In this document: piece after piece, positions 9,117-18,077 of the stretch
Numbering within the stretch: the first letter of the stretch is position 1
Layout: each line of letters begins with the position of its first letter
Translations under genes and position numbers: made by a program
Notes under the pieces: generated by a model
Seen by the model: the letters and a program-made list of their open reading frames with translations, nothing else
The model's database searches: none
Told to the model about the DNA's origin: nothing
NCBI RefSeq assembly: GCF_021391495.1
Contig: NZ_CP090063.1
Location: 4,278,001 to 4,342,000, forward strand
Reading direction: 5' to 3'
Origin: Amycolatopsis acidiphila
Lineage (GTDB): Bacteria > Actinomycetota > Actinomycetes > Mycobacteriales > Pseudonocardiaceae
Length of the DNA stretch: 64,000 bases

Positions 9117-10970
9117 GTGCCGGAACCTGGTGGGGCGCCAGGGTTGGCCGAGGTCGTCCGGCGATGGGCGGTCCGACTGGCCGACACGGATGGGGTAGGT
9201 CTTTCCGCCGACGCACTGGCGGACGTCCTGCAGGGCGTCGCCCGCGACGTCCTGGCGAAGGTCGACGCGGGCCGCGAGGCCGCCATCCGGCGGTTCAGCG
9301 CGCTCTACTCGGCAGCGCCGATGGGCATCGCGCTGGCCGACCCGTCCGGGGAGATCGTCGAGGTCAACGCCGCGCTCGGCACGTTCCTGGGCCAGAAGCC
9401 GGAGGACCTGCGCGGCCGGCACATCGCCGACCTGGGCTTCTCCCGCCGCGACGGGGAAAGGCTGCGCGCCGGGCTCGAGGAGCTGGAGGAGACCGACGTC
9501 GAGCACTACCGCGAGCGCGTCCGGCTCGCGCACGCCGACGACGCCGGCACCTGGGCCGACATCACCCTCGCGTCCCTGCCCGGCGACCGCTCCGGCTCGG
9601 CGTACCCGGTGCTGATGGTGCTGGACGCCAACGAGGTGCACTCGCTGCAGGAGACGCTGCGCCACCAGAGCGTGCACGACGCGCTCACCGGGCTGTCCAA
9701 CGGCTCGCGCTTCAACACGATGCTCGAGGCCGCGCTCAGCCCGTCCGCTCGCGACCAGATCGCCTTGGTGTACCTGGACATCGACGGGTTCAAGGTCATC
9801 AACGACGGGCTCGGCGCCGGGGTCGGCGACCAGGTGCTGCGGGGGATCGCCCGCAAGCTCAAGGACGTCTTCGCCTCGCCCGACACGATCGTCGCCCGGC
9901 TCTCCGGCGACGGCTTCGCCATCCTGTTGCGCGGCAAGCTGAACCCGAGCGACGTGATCACGCTCGTCGAGCGCGCGCTGGAGGAGCTGGGCGAGCCGAT
10001 CTACCTCGGCGACCACGGCATCGGGGTCAGCGCGAGCGCCGGCATCGTCGTGCGGGACGTCACCGAGGGAGGTCCCGAGGACCTGCAGCGCGCCGCCGAG
10101 ATCGCCCTGCATCGCGCCAAGGAGGCAGGCAAGGCGCAGTGGATGCTGTTCGACCCGGAGCTCGACGCGCGCGACCGCGCCCGCTACCGGCTCGGCGCCG
10201 AGATCGCCGGGGCGCTGGAGAACGGCGAGTTCTCGCTGATCTACCAGCCGACGGTGCGGCTCGCCGACCACGGCCGGCTCGCCGCGGTGAACGCCGCCCT
10301 GCGCTGGCACCACCCGGAGCTGGGCGAGCTCGACTCGGCCGAGTTCTACCCGCTCGCCGACACCACCGGCATGACGATCCCGCTCGGCAAGTGGCTGCTG
10401 GCCCGGTCGCTCGCCGCGGCGGCCCGCTGGCGTGAGCGCTACGGCGAGGCCGCGCCGGAGGTGTGCGTGCGGCTGCCACGGCGCCTGGCGATCGAGCCCG
10501 ACCTGGTACGCCTGGTCAAGGACCAGCTGGACACCTACCGGCTGCCCGCGCACGCGCTGCGCCTGTGCACCGACAGCGCCTCGCTGCTCGACCCGCGTGG
10601 CGAGGTGCTGGAGTCGCTGTCGGTGCTGTCGGACCTTGGCGCGAAGCTGGTGCTGACGGTCAGCGGCTCGGCGGACCTGGAGCTGATCCCGGCGCACGGG
10701 CTGAAGGTGCAGCACGCGGTCCTCACCGGCCCGGCGGTGGACGCCGTGGCCGACAGCGAGGACGAGGCCGCCGCCCGCCACCTCGACCAGCTGATCACGC
10801 GGGCCCGCGAGCTGCAGCTGCGCATCGGCGCCGAGGGCGTGGTCGACGCCCGGCACGCCGAACGGCTGCGCGCCCACGGCGTGCTCGCCGCCCGTGGCCC
10901 GTTCGTCGCGACCTCGGCGACCGACGACGAGGTGGACGAGCTGATCGAACGGCACCGGGGGCAGCGGTGA
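9117..10970 (+). CDS. PAS-GGDEF-EAL protein with degenerate catalytic motifs
   Basis: A 617-residue cytosolic protein with a c-di-GMP turnover architecture. The PAS-like domain is around residues 63-180 (YSAAPMGIALADPSGEIVEVN). The GGDEF domain follows DALTGLSNGSRF, but the signature is SGDGF (263-267), lacking the Glu needed for cyclase chemistry. In the EAL-like domain the EAL motif is replaced by NAALRW (392-397), and the later DDFG and KxD motifs are not recognisable. So the protein probably binds a nucleotide or partner without making or degrading c-di-GMP. The GTG start is four codons before the GGAPGLAEVV segment. The stop overlaps the next gene's GTG. Confidence 0.85.
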   Translation: MPEPGGAPGLAEVVRRWAVRLADTDGVGLSADALADVLQGVARDVLAKVDAGREAAIRRFSALYSAAPMGIALADPSGEIVEVNAALGTFLGQKPEDLRGRHIADLGFSRRDGERLRAGLEELEETDVEHYRERVRLAHADDAGTWADITLASLPGDRSGSAYPVLMVLDANEVHSLQETLRHQSVHDALTGLSNGSRFNTMLEAALSPSARDQIALVYLDIDGFKVINDGLGAGVGDQVLRGIARKLKDVFASPDTIVARLSGDGFAILLRGKLNPSDVITLVERALEELGEPIYLGDHGIGVSASAGIVVRDVTEGGPEDLQRAAEIALHRAKEAGKAQWMLFDPELDARDRARYRLGAEIAGALENGEFSLIYQPTVRLADHGRLAAVNAALRWHHPELGELDSAEFYPLADTTGMTIPLGKWLLARSLAAAARWRERYGEAAPEVCVRLPRRLAIEPDLVRLVKDQLDTYRLPAHALRLCTDSASLLDPRGEVLESLSVLSDLGAKLVLTVSGSADLELIPAHGLKVQHAVLTGPAVDAVADSEDEAAARHLDQLITRARELQLRIGAEGVVDARHAERLRAHGVLAARGPFVATSATDDEVDELIERHRGQR

Positions 10971-11422
10971 AGCCCGGCGACCTGGTACCCGACTTCACGC
11001 TTCCCGACGAGACCGGCGAACCCCGTTCGCTGTCGGGCTTCCTCTCCGCGGGGCCCCTCGTGCTGTTCTTCTACCCGGCGGCGATGACGACGGGCTGCAC
11101 CGCGGAGAGCTGCCACTTCCGGGACCTGGCCGAGGAGTTCGCCGAGACCGGCGCCCAGCGGGTGGGCATCAGCCCGGACCCGGTGGCCAGGCAACAGGAG
11201 TTCTCCGCGAAGCACGGGTTCGACTACCCTCTGCTGTCCGATGTGGACGGTGCGGTGGCCACCCTGTTCGGCGTCCGGCGGAAGTTCGGCCCGCTGCTGA
11301 CCCGGCGGCACACGTTCGTGATCGACACCGACAGGCGCGTGCTCGAAGTGGTCAAGAGCGAGCTGCGGATGTCCGCGCACGCGGACCAGGCGCTGCGGGC
11401 GCTGCGCTCACGGGGCGTCTAG
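10967..11422 (+). CDS. bcp: Thiol peroxidase, BCP-type peroxiredoxin
   Basis: A 151-residue peroxiredoxin of the AhpC/TSA superfamily that reduces H2O2 and organic hydroperoxides with thioredoxin-type reductants. The active-site segment FFYPAAMTTGCTAESCHF places the peroxidatic Cys at 44 and a second Cys at 49, the five-residue spacing typical of BCP proteins. It starts at GTG overlapping the TGA of the GGDEF-EAL gene (GTGA), so the two are probably co-transcribed. Its 3' end overlaps the convergent GNAT gene by 15 bases. The upstream in-frame region is the shadow of the preceding gene and was excluded. Confidence 0.9.
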   Translation: MKPGDLVPDFTLPDETGEPRSLSGFLSAGPLVLFFYPAAMTTGCTAESCHFRDLAEEFAETGAQRVGISPDPVARQQEFSAKHGFDYPLLSDVDGAVATLFGVRRKFGPLLTRRHTFVIDTDRRVLEVVKSELRMSAHADQALRALRSRGV

Positions 11423-11944
11423 CCGCCAGTGCACGTGCACCCCGGTGCTCGCGGTACCACCCGGCAGCTCCGCCGGCGCGCCGCCGACCCGGGTGAAGCC
11501 CAGCCGCCGCGGGATGAGGCCGCTGCGCTCGTTGGCCTCGTCGTGGCGGATCTCCACCCGGTTGGCACCGATGCGGAACGCCTCCGCGGTCAGCAACGCG
11601 GCCGCCCTGGTCACCAGGCCGCGCCCGGCGTACGGCTTGCCGATCCAGTAGCCGATCTCCAGGCCGCCGTTGCCGATCCTGCTCATCAGCCCGCAGGCGC
11701 CGAGGATCTCGTCGTCCTCGGTGACGTTCGCGTAGTCGTAGGCCACCCCGTCCCGCCACTCCTGCTGGGTCTTGGTGAGGAACTCGACGCTGTCGGCCTC
11801 GCTGTACCCGGCCGCCGCCCACGGCATGAACGGCGCGAGGTGATCGAGCGAGTCGTGCACCGCGTGGTAGAGCGCGGCCGCGTCGTCGGGGCGCCAGCGG
11901 CGCAACCTGACCGCGCCGTCGGACAGTTCGGGTTCGGGTTCCAT
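11408..11944 (-). CDS. GNAT family N-acetyltransferase
   Basis: A 178-residue acetyl-CoA-dependent transferase of the RimJ/RimL type. Typical segments are VRLRRWRPDDAAALYHAV at the N-terminus, EILGACGLM, and the acetyl-CoA loop GYWIGKPYAGRGLVTRA. RVEIRHDEANERSGLIPRRLGF is the classic late block of ribosomal-protein N-acetyltransferases. The ATG (MEPEPELSDG) is taken as start; a longer frame runs back into the LCP gene and was rejected. The substrate may be a protein N-terminus or a small amine. It lies downstream of the LCP gene on the same strand, 41 bases apart. Confidence 0.85.
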   Translation of the reverse strand: MEPEPELSDGAVRLRRWRPDDAAALYHAVHDSLDHLAPFMPWAAAGYSEADSVEFLTKTQQEWRDGVAYDYANVTEDDEILGACGLMSRIGNGGLEIGYWIGKPYAGRGLVTRAAALLTAEAFRIGANRVEIRHDEANERSGLIPRRLGFTRVGGAPAELPGGTASTGVHVHWRLDAP

Positions 11945-11985
11945 GCGCTCGATGCTGCCGGTTCGGCGGCACCGAGCGCATCCCG

Positions 11986-13146
11986 TTAATTCATGATCGC
12001 GCTGTCCGGGATGGCGGTGTCCCCGCGCAGCGCGTCGAACAGCTGCTTGGACTTGGTCTTGTCCCAGTTCTCCGCGGACGCCGAGGTCACCGGGACCGTC
12101 GTGGTGACCACGCCGCCGTCGGAGATGCCGCGCATCGCCCATGCCAGGCCGACCAGGTTCTGCAGGTGGTCGCCCGAGTCCATGGTCAGCGCGTCCGGCG
12201 CGGCCGAGAGCAGCGGGAAGAAGTGGAACGGGTTGAGCAGTGTGCCCGCGGTCGCGATCTGGCTCACCAGCGCGCCGATGAACTTGCGCTGGTTCTCCAC
12301 CCGGTCCAGGTCCGAGCGCGGGGTCGCCTCGCTGTGCCGCATCCGGACGAAGCCCAGCGCGTGCGCGCCGTCGAGGGTCTGGCAGCCCGCCGGGATGGTG
12401 ATGTTGGTGAAGTCGTCGTGCATCTGCGTCGGCACGCACATGTCGACGCCGCCGATCGCGTCCACGACGTTCGCGAACCCGCCGAAGCCGATCTCGGCGT
12501 AGTGGTCCATGCGCAGGCCGGTGGCCTGCTCGACGGTCTTCACCAGCAGCTGCGGGCCGCCGATCGAGAACGCGGAGTTGATCTTGCCCTTGCCGTGGCC
12601 GGGAATGCTGACCTGCGAGTCGCGCGGCAGGCTCAGCAGGGTCGGCTTGGTGCTGTTGTCCGGCAGGTGCGCGACCATGATCGTGTCGGTGCGCGAGCCA
12701 CCGCCGGCGGCGGCGCTGTCCCCGGTGGCCAGCTGCTGCTCCTGCTCGGTGCTGAGCCCGTCGCGGCTGTCGGAGCCCACGATGAGCCAGTTCGTGCCCG
12801 ACGCCGCGGCCGGGCGGCCGCTGTAGTCGGACAGCGCGTCGACGCGGTTGATCGAGCTGTCCAGGTAGATCCAGACCCCGGCGAGGAACACCACGAACAG
12901 CACGACGAGGGTCAGCAGGATCTTGCCGAAGCCGAACCGGCGCCTGCGGCGCGGCCGCCCCGGCAGTGGCTGCTGGTCGTACGGCGCCTCGGGCGGCTGC
13001 GGCGGCGGCCCCGCCGGGCGCCGCGGCATCGGCCGCGCCGGGGCGCCGCGGCCCGGCAGCGGCAGCATCTGCGCCGACTGGTGCTGCCGCGGGCCTCGCG
13101 GCTGCGGGCGCGAATAGCCGCCACCGTAGTCACCGCCGTAGGTCAT
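11986..13146 (-). CDS. LytR-CpsA-Psr (LCP) family cell-wall glycopolymer ligase
   Basis: A 386-residue membrane-anchored enzyme of the type that transfers undecaprenyl-linked glycopolymers, such as arabinogalactan in actinobacteria, to peptidoglycan. A Pro/Gly/Gln-rich cytoplasmic N-terminus (1-70) is followed by one membrane segment (about 74-95, ILLTLVVLFVVFLAGVWIYL). The extracytoplasmic LCP domain shows NWLIVGSDSRDG, SRTDTIMVAHL, LLSLPRDSQVSIP, KINSAFSIGG, DAIGGVDMCVP and FVRMRHSEATPRSDLDR. The conserved Asp and Arg residues that bind the pyrophosphate lipid are present. The ATG is preceded by GGTGAGAAG. It follows the alpha/beta hydrolase gene with a 99-base gap that probably holds its own promoter. 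Confidence 0.92.
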   Translation of the reverse strand: MTYGGDYGGGYSRPQPRGPRQHQSAQMLPLPGRGAPARPMPRRPAGPPPQPPEAPYDQQPLPGRPRRRRRFGFGKILLTLVVLFVVFLAGVWIYLDSSINRVDALSDYSGRPAAASGTNWLIVGSDSRDGLSTEQEQQLATGDSAAAGGGSRTDTIMVAHLPDNSTKPTLLSLPRDSQVSIPGHGKGKINSAFSIGGPQLLVKTVEQATGLRMDHYAEIGFGGFANVVDAIGGVDMCVPTQMHDDFTNITIPAGCQTLDGAHALGFVRMRHSEATPRSDLDRVENQRKFIGALVSQIATAGTLLNPFHFFPLLSAAPDALTMDSGDHLQNLVGLAWAMRGISDGGVVTTTVPVTSASAENWDKTKSKQLFDALRGDTAIPDSAIMN

Positions 13147-13245
13147 GCGCTTCTCACCCGTCCCCGATCTCGGCCTGCGGTGTCCCAGTGAACCGCAAAC
13201 TTACGCAACAAGGACGTGTGACTCCCCGAAAGGGTTGTGCGCGCA

Positions 13246-13944
13246 CTACAGCGGCAGCCGTAACCGCTGGTCAGGTGCCTTCTTCCAGGCCGGCAGCGTG
13301 GCCGCGCCCGCGGCGTCGAGGGTGAACCCGCGCACCAGCCGGTTCCACGCCGGCGCGCGCAGCAGCATGGCGTGGGCCTCGGACATCAGCTCGAACCGCA
13401 CGAGCCGGGCGGCCACCAGCCGGGCCCGCTCCGCGTAGGCGTAGGACTCCGCCGGGTTCGTGACGTGGTCGAGCGTGCCGTGCGCGATGAGCACGCTGCG
13501 CTCCTTCACCGGCTCGACGGGCTCGCCACGCGGCGTCCACGGCGCGAGCGCGCACACCGCCGTCACCGCCGGATCGTCGGCGACCCGCAGCGCGACCCGG
13601 CCGCCCATCGAGTGCCCGACGAGGAACACCGGCGCACCAGGGCGTTCTTCGTGGATGCGCGCCAGCGCCCACCGAGCGTCGGCGACCGGGTGCAGCCCGG
13701 GCTCGTTCCAGCCGCGGACCCTGTTGCGCAGCAACCGGACCTCGACGCCGTGCCGGGCCGCCGCGGCGGAGATCGCGCGCGCCAGCGGCAGCATGCGCAG
13801 GTACGCCAGGCCCCATGGGCGCACCTGCGCCAGGCCCGCTTCGGCGCCGCCGTGCAGGACCAGCGCGACGGCCCGCACCGGCCCCTTGGCCGCCCACACG
13901 CGCAGGGCGGGAATCCGATCGGTCACTTCGTGATCAACGCCCAC
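13246..13944 (-). CDS. Alpha/beta hydrolase
   Basis: A 232-residue alpha/beta-hydrolase fold protein. The nucleophile elbow is VGHSMGGRVAL, HGG near residue 31 is a likely oxyanion loop, and TLDHVTNPAES and SEAHAML supply the Asp and His of the triad. No signal peptide is present, so it is cytosolic. Substrate unknown; candidates are esters or lipid thioesters. It starts at GTG and is divergent from the SIS-domain gene; the divergent region is only 32 bases. Confidence 0.8.
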   Translation of the reverse strand: MGVDHEVTDRIPALRVWAAKGPVRAVALVLHGGAEAGLAQVRPWGLAYLRMLPLARAISAAAARHGVEVRLLRNRVRGWNEPGLHPVADARWALARIHEERPGAPVFLVGHSMGGRVALRVADDPAVTAVCALAPWTPRGEPVEPVKERSVLIAHGTLDHVTNPAESYAYAERARLVAARLVRFELMSEAHAMLLRAPAWNRLVRGFTLDAAGAATLPAWKKAPDQRLRLPL

Positions 13945-13976
13945 GCCACCCCATTCTTCCCGATAGTGTCTCCCGC

Positions 13977-14678
13977 GTGATCGGAGATCTGGTGACTGAA
14001 GCGGTGCGTGCCGCCGAGACCGACAACGCCGAGCAGGTCGCGCGGGCGGCCGAGCTGGTGGTGAAAAGCCTGCGCGCCGACGGGCTGGTCTTCACCGCGG
14101 GCGCCGGCCACTCGCTGGCCGCCGTGGCGGAGACCTTCTACCGGGCCGGCGGGTTGGCCTGCGTGTACCCGCTGTACCACCCGCAGCTGCTGCCGCTGCA
14201 CGGCGCGCAGTCGAGCACGTCCGCCGAGCGCCGCAGCGGCCTGGCGGCCGAGGTGCTCGGCGCCGCGGCGCCCGGCCCGGAGGACGTGCTGGTCGTGTTC
14301 TCCACCTCCGGCGTCAACCCCTACCCGGTGGAGCTGGCGCGGGCCGCCCGCGCCGCCGGTGCGCCCGTCGTCGCCGTCAGCTCCCGGCGGTCGGTCGCCG
14401 CGGCGCCCCGGCGGGCCGGCAGCACCCTGATCGAGGAGGCCGACGTCGTGCTCGACACCGGCGTCCGCCCGGGCGACTCGAGCTTCCCGCCCGAGGAGCC
14501 CCGCACGGCCGCGCTCTCGACGATCCTCAACGCGTTCCTGTGGAACGCGGTCCTGGCGAAGGTGGTGACCCTGGCCGAGGACGCGCCACTGTGGCGCAGC
14601 TCCAACGTGGCCGGCGGGGACGAGGCCAACTCCGCGCTCTTCGCGCGTTACCAGCCCCGGGTGCCCGCCCTGGCCTGA
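13977..14678 (+). CDS. SIS domain protein (UPF0309-like sugar phosphate binding)
   Basis: A 233-residue protein with one SIS fold. Phosphosugar-binding features are FTAGAGHSLAAVAETFYRAGG near the N-terminus and the SIS core DVLVVFSTSGVNPYPVELARAARAAGAPVVAVSS. The SxxHGAQSSTSAERRSG segment resembles UPF0309 and N-acetylmuramic acid 6-phosphate etherase relatives. It may isomerise or bind an amino-sugar phosphate, but no catalytic residue can be named. GTG lies 7 bases after TAGTGT (13964-13969), so the mRNA may be leaderless. It converges with the ABC exporter gene. Confidence 0.8.
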   Translation: MIGDLVTEAVRAAETDNAEQVARAAELVVKSLRADGLVFTAGAGHSLAAVAETFYRAGGLACVYPLYHPQLLPLHGAQSSTSAERRSGLAAEVLGAAAPGPEDVLVVFSTSGVNPYPVELARAARAAGAPVVAVSSRRSVAAAPRRAGSTLIEEADVVLDTGVRPGDSSFPPEEPRTAALSTILNAFLWNAVLAKVVTLAEDAPLWRSSNVAGGDEANSALFARYQPRVPALA

Positions 14679-14682
14679 CGCC

Positions 14683-16548
14683 TCAGGCCGCGGCGGGCTC
14701 CTCGGCGAACTGCGTGTGATAGAGGTCGGCGTAGCGGCCCTCGGCGGTGAGCAGCTCCTCGTGCGTACCGCGTTCGACGATCTCGCCGCCCTCGACGACG
14801 AGGATCTGGTCCGCGGCGCGCACGGTGGAGAGCCGGTGCGCGATCACGAGTGCCGTCCGTCCGGCGAGCGCGTGCGTGAGCGCCTCGCCGACGGCGGCCT
14901 CGGACTCCGAGTCCAGGTGGGCGGTCGCCTCGTCGAGCACGATCACCCGCGGCTGCGCCAGCAGCAGGCGGGCGATGGTGAGCCGCTGCCGTTCCCCGCC
15001 GGAGAGCCGGTAGCCACGCTCCCCCACCACCGTCTCGAGCCCGTCGGGCAGCGACCGCACCAGGTCCGCGAGCCGGGCCCGCCGCAGCGCGTCCCAGATC
15101 TCCTCCTCGGTGGCGCCGGGTCGCGCGTAGGCGAGGTTGCCGCGGATCGTGTCGTGGAACAGGTGCCCGTCCTGGGTGACCACGCCCACGGTCTCCCGGA
15201 TCGAGGCGAAGCTCAGCTCCTTGACGTCCACATCGGACAGCCGGACGGTGCCGGAGTCGACGTCGTACAGGCGCGGCAGCAGGGTCGCGATGGTCGACTT
15301 CCCGGCGCCGGACGAGCCGACCAGCGCCACCATCTGCCCGGCCTCGGCGCGGAAGCTGATCCCGTGCAGCACCTCCTCGCCGCCCCGGCTGTCCAGAGTG
15401 GACACATCCTCCAGCGACGCGAGCGAGTACCGGTCGGGCGCGGGGTAGCCGAAGCGCACGTCGTCGAACTCCACCGTCACCCCGCCCGCCGGCACGGCAC
15501 GCGCCCCGGGCTGCTCGGTGATCATCGGGTCGAGGTCGAGCACCTCGAAGACCCGCTCGAACGACACCAGCGCGGTCATCACGTCGACGCGCACGTTGGC
15601 CAGCGCCGTCAGCGGGCCGTAGAGCCTGGTCAGCAGCAGGGCCAGCGCGACCACGGTGCCGGGCTGCAGCTGCCCGCGGATGGCCAGCCAGCCGCCGAGC
15701 CCGTAGACCAGCGCCTGCGCGAGGGCGGAGACGAGGGTGAGGCTGGTCATGAACCAGCGGGTCAGCATCGCGGTGCGGACACCGATGTCGCGCACCCGCC
15801 CGGCGCGCTCGCCGAACTCGTCGGCCTCCTGCCGCGGCCGCCCGAACAGCTTCACCAGCGTCGCGCCCGGCGCGGAGAACCGCTCGGTCATCTGGGTGGT
15901 CATGCCCGCGTTGAGCTGGGCGGACTCGCGCTGCAGGCTGGCCATCCGGCGGCCCATCCGGCGCGCGGGCAGCACGAACACCGGCAGCAGCACCAACGCG
16001 AGCACGGTGACCTGCCAGGAAAGGGTCAGCATCACCGCGAGCGAGAGCACCAGCTGGATGACATTGGTGACGAGGCCGGACAGGGTGGCGGTGAAGGTGC
16101 GCTGGGCGCCGATCACGTCGTTGTTCAGCCTGCTCACCAGCGCGCCGGTGCGGGTGCGGGTGAAGAACGCGATGGGCAGCCGCTGCACGTGCTCGAACAC
16201 CGCGCGGCGCAGGTCGAGGATCAGCCCCTCGCCGATGCGCGCGGACTGCCAGCGCTCCACGAGGCCGAACCCGGCGTCGGCGACCGCGAGCACGGCCACC
16301 ACCACCGCCAGCATGATCACCAGCCCGGCCTGGCGGCCGCCCACGATGGTGTCGACCACCTTGCCCGCGATCAGCGGCGTGGTGACCGCGATGACCGCGG
16401 AGACCACCGTCAGCACGAGGAAGACCCCCAGGCTGCGCCAGTACGGCCGCGCGAAGCGGGCCACCCGCCGCACGGTGCCGGGCGCCAGCCCGCGCGGTGT
16501 GTCGTTGCCGCGCATCGCCGAGCTCAGCAATGACCAGCTGTTGTCCAC
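14683..16548 (-). CDS. ABC exporter (fused permease and ATPase)
   Basis: A 621-residue half-transporter. Six transmembrane segments span about residues 30-320. The nucleotide-binding domain carries Walker A GSSGAGKST, Q-loop VGVVTQDGHLFHD, signature LSGGERQRL, Walker B VIVLDEATAHLD and switch IAHRLSTV. All catalytic residues are intact, so it should hydrolyse ATP and export a lipid, drug or peptide as a dimer. It starts with GTG (MDNSWSLLSSAM). A 23-base palindrome in its promoter region (16603-16625) may be the site of a repressor. No partner half-transporter is adjacent, so a homodimer is likely. Confidence 0.93.
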   Translation of the reverse strand: MDNSWSLLSSAMRGNDTPRGLAPGTVRRVARFARPYWRSLGVFLVLTVVSAVIAVTTPLIAGKVVDTIVGGRQAGLVIMLAVVVAVLAVADAGFGLVERWQSARIGEGLILDLRRAVFEHVQRLPIAFFTRTRTGALVSRLNNDVIGAQRTFTATLSGLVTNVIQLVLSLAVMLTLSWQVTVLALVLLPVFVLPARRMGRRMASLQRESAQLNAGMTTQMTERFSAPGATLVKLFGRPRQEADEFGERAGRVRDIGVRTAMLTRWFMTSLTLVSALAQALVYGLGGWLAIRGQLQPGTVVALALLLTRLYGPLTALANVRVDVMTALVSFERVFEVLDLDPMITEQPGARAVPAGGVTVEFDDVRFGYPAPDRYSLASLEDVSTLDSRGGEEVLHGISFRAEAGQMVALVGSSGAGKSTIATLLPRLYDVDSGTVRLSDVDVKELSFASIRETVGVVTQDGHLFHDTIRGNLAYARPGATEEEIWDALRRARLADLVRSLPDGLETVVGERGYRLSGGERQRLTIARLLLAQPRVIVLDEATAHLDSESEAAVGEALTHALAGRTALVIAHRLSTVRAADQILVVEGGEIVERGTHEELLTAEGRYADLYHTQFAEEPAAA

Positions 16549-16602
16549 AGCGCCCCTCCACCCTCGCCCCGAAATCTCGACATTACTTCAAGTTCTGTTC
16601 AC

Positions 16603-16625
16603 ATATGACCTGGACAACGTCATAT
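16603..16625. promoter_or_regulatory. Operator-like palindrome upstream of the ABC exporter
   Basis: ATATGAC and GTCATAT form a perfect 7-base inverted repeat around nine bases in the 233-base divergent region between the ABC exporter and the GT87-like gene. The surrounding DNA is AT-rich compared with the coding sequence, as expected for a promoter. Dimeric repressors of the PadR, MarR or GntR families bind sites of this size; which, if any, acts here is unknown. Confidence 0.5.
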
Positions 16626-16781
16626 CTGAGCACAAGCTTCCCGAAACCACCCACCATTTTCGCGCAGCGGCCCGGGTGCCGGTGTCCCGGGCGGCGGGTC
16701 CGCCGGGCATCCGCCTCCGGAAACCCCGGCTTGCGAGGATCCGGCAGGACGGCACCAAGGGCCCCTGTAATCTTGCTGGTC

Positions 16782-18077
16782 ATGGGTGTCGAAGCGTTGC
16801 ACTCTCCACTCGCCCGCACCCGTGCCGCGGTGTCGCCGCTGGCGCTGGACCTGGTCTTCTACCTCGGTTGCCTGAGCTACGCCGTGGCGACCGCGGCGGG
16901 CTCGGAATTCTACGGGTTCCGGGTGTGGGGCGGGTTCGCCGCGATCGGCTACGGGCTCGCCGCGGCGCACACGGTGTGGCTGTGGACGCAGCGCGGCCCC
17001 TCGGGCCGGTGGCGCTCCCGCCGCGCCGGCCTGGCCGCGATCGTCGTGTTCGCGATGCTGGTCCCGCTGGCCGTGCTCGTGGTGCGGCGGCTGACCGGTG
17101 TGGACTGGCTGATCACGCCCTACTCGTGGAGCGCGCAGCCCGAGGTGTGGGTGATCGAGCGGTCCGCGAGCCTGCTGCTGCGGCACGGAACGCCCTATGT
17201 GGACGTCACCGCGCTCGGCCGGCCCCCGGAGGTCAACGACTACACCCCCTACGGCCCGGTGATGGCGTTGTTCGGCCTGCCGCGCGCGCTGTTCGGCGGC
17301 AGCCCGGTGGCCGACGCGCTCACCGACGCGCGGCTGATGTTCGCACTGACCGCGTGCCTGTGCGCCTGGCTGACGCTCCGGCTCATGGGCAGGCCTCGGG
17401 TTCCGGTACGCGCGGTCCAGCTCGCGGTCGCCTGCCCGCTCACCGCGCTCACCTGGTCGGTGGCCGGACCGGACCTCGCGATCGTCGGGCTGCTGCTGGT
17501 GTCCGGCGCGCTGGCCGTGCGGGACCGCCCGGTGGGCTCGGCGATCGTGCTGGCGGCCGTGGTCAGCGCCAAGCTGATCGTGGCACCGGCCGTGGTGGTG
17601 CTCGCCGTGCTCGTGGCCGCACGGCTCGGCCGCGGCGCGCTCGCCCGGTTCGCGGGCACGTTCGTCCTGGCCGGAGCGGTGCTGACCGTGCCCGTGCTGC
17701 TGGTCGACCCGGCGGCGTTCGTCGAGCACGTGATCCGGTTCCCGGCAGGCCTCGGGGTCGTGACCTCGCCGGCGGCCAGCCCACTGCCCGGCTACCTCAT
17801 CGCGAGCACCGGAACGGCGGGAAAGGCCGTCGCCTTCGTGCTGCTGGGCTCGGCGGCGCTCGCGATACTGAGCTGGCTCCTGCGCCGCCCGCCGGTGACC
17901 GGCTCGGACGCGATGCTGCGGATCGCCGCGGGACTCGGGGCGTTCACCCTGCTCACTCCGGCCACGCGTTACGGATATCTGGTGTACCCGCTCGTGCTGC
18001 TGGGCGCGATGCTGTGTTTCCGCCGCGCGGAAGGCCGGAACCTCAGTGGTACTACTACTTCTTCTTCACCCGGGTAG
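16782..18077 (+). CDS. Multi-pass membrane protein, GT87-like glycosyltransferase
   Basis: A 431-residue hydrophobic protein with about 10-12 transmembrane helices. The loop RHGTPYVDVTALGRPPEVNDYTPYGPV after the second or third helix resembles the catalytic loop of GT-C enzymes that use polyprenyl-phosphate sugars (DUF2029/GT87), though the usual acidic pair is not obvious. It may build cell-envelope mannan or arabinan. The ATG (MGVEALHSPLA) has no Shine-Dalgarno sequence; TAATCT 8 bases upstream (16768-16773) suggests a leaderless message. The 3' end overlaps the convergent small HTH gene by 23 bases. The last residues GTTTSSSPG are an artefact-like tail of that overlap but are in frame. Confidence 0.75.
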   Translation: MGVEALHSPLARTRAAVSPLALDLVFYLGCLSYAVATAAGSEFYGFRVWGGFAAIGYGLAAAHTVWLWTQRGPSGRWRSRRAGLAAIVVFAMLVPLAVLVVRRLTGVDWLITPYSWSAQPEVWVIERSASLLLRHGTPYVDVTALGRPPEVNDYTPYGPVMALFGLPRALFGGSPVADALTDARLMFALTACLCAWLTLRLMGRPRVPVRAVQLAVACPLTALTWSVAGPDLAIVGLLLVSGALAVRDRPVGSAIVLAAVVSAKLIVAPAVVVLAVLVAARLGRGALARFAGTFVLAGAVLTVPVLLVDPAAFVEHVIRFPAGLGVVTSPAASPLPGYLIASTGTAGKAVAFVLLGSAALAILSWLLRRPPVTGSDAMLRIAAGLGAFTLLTPATRYGYLVYPLVLLGAMLCFRRAEGRNLSGTTTSSSPG

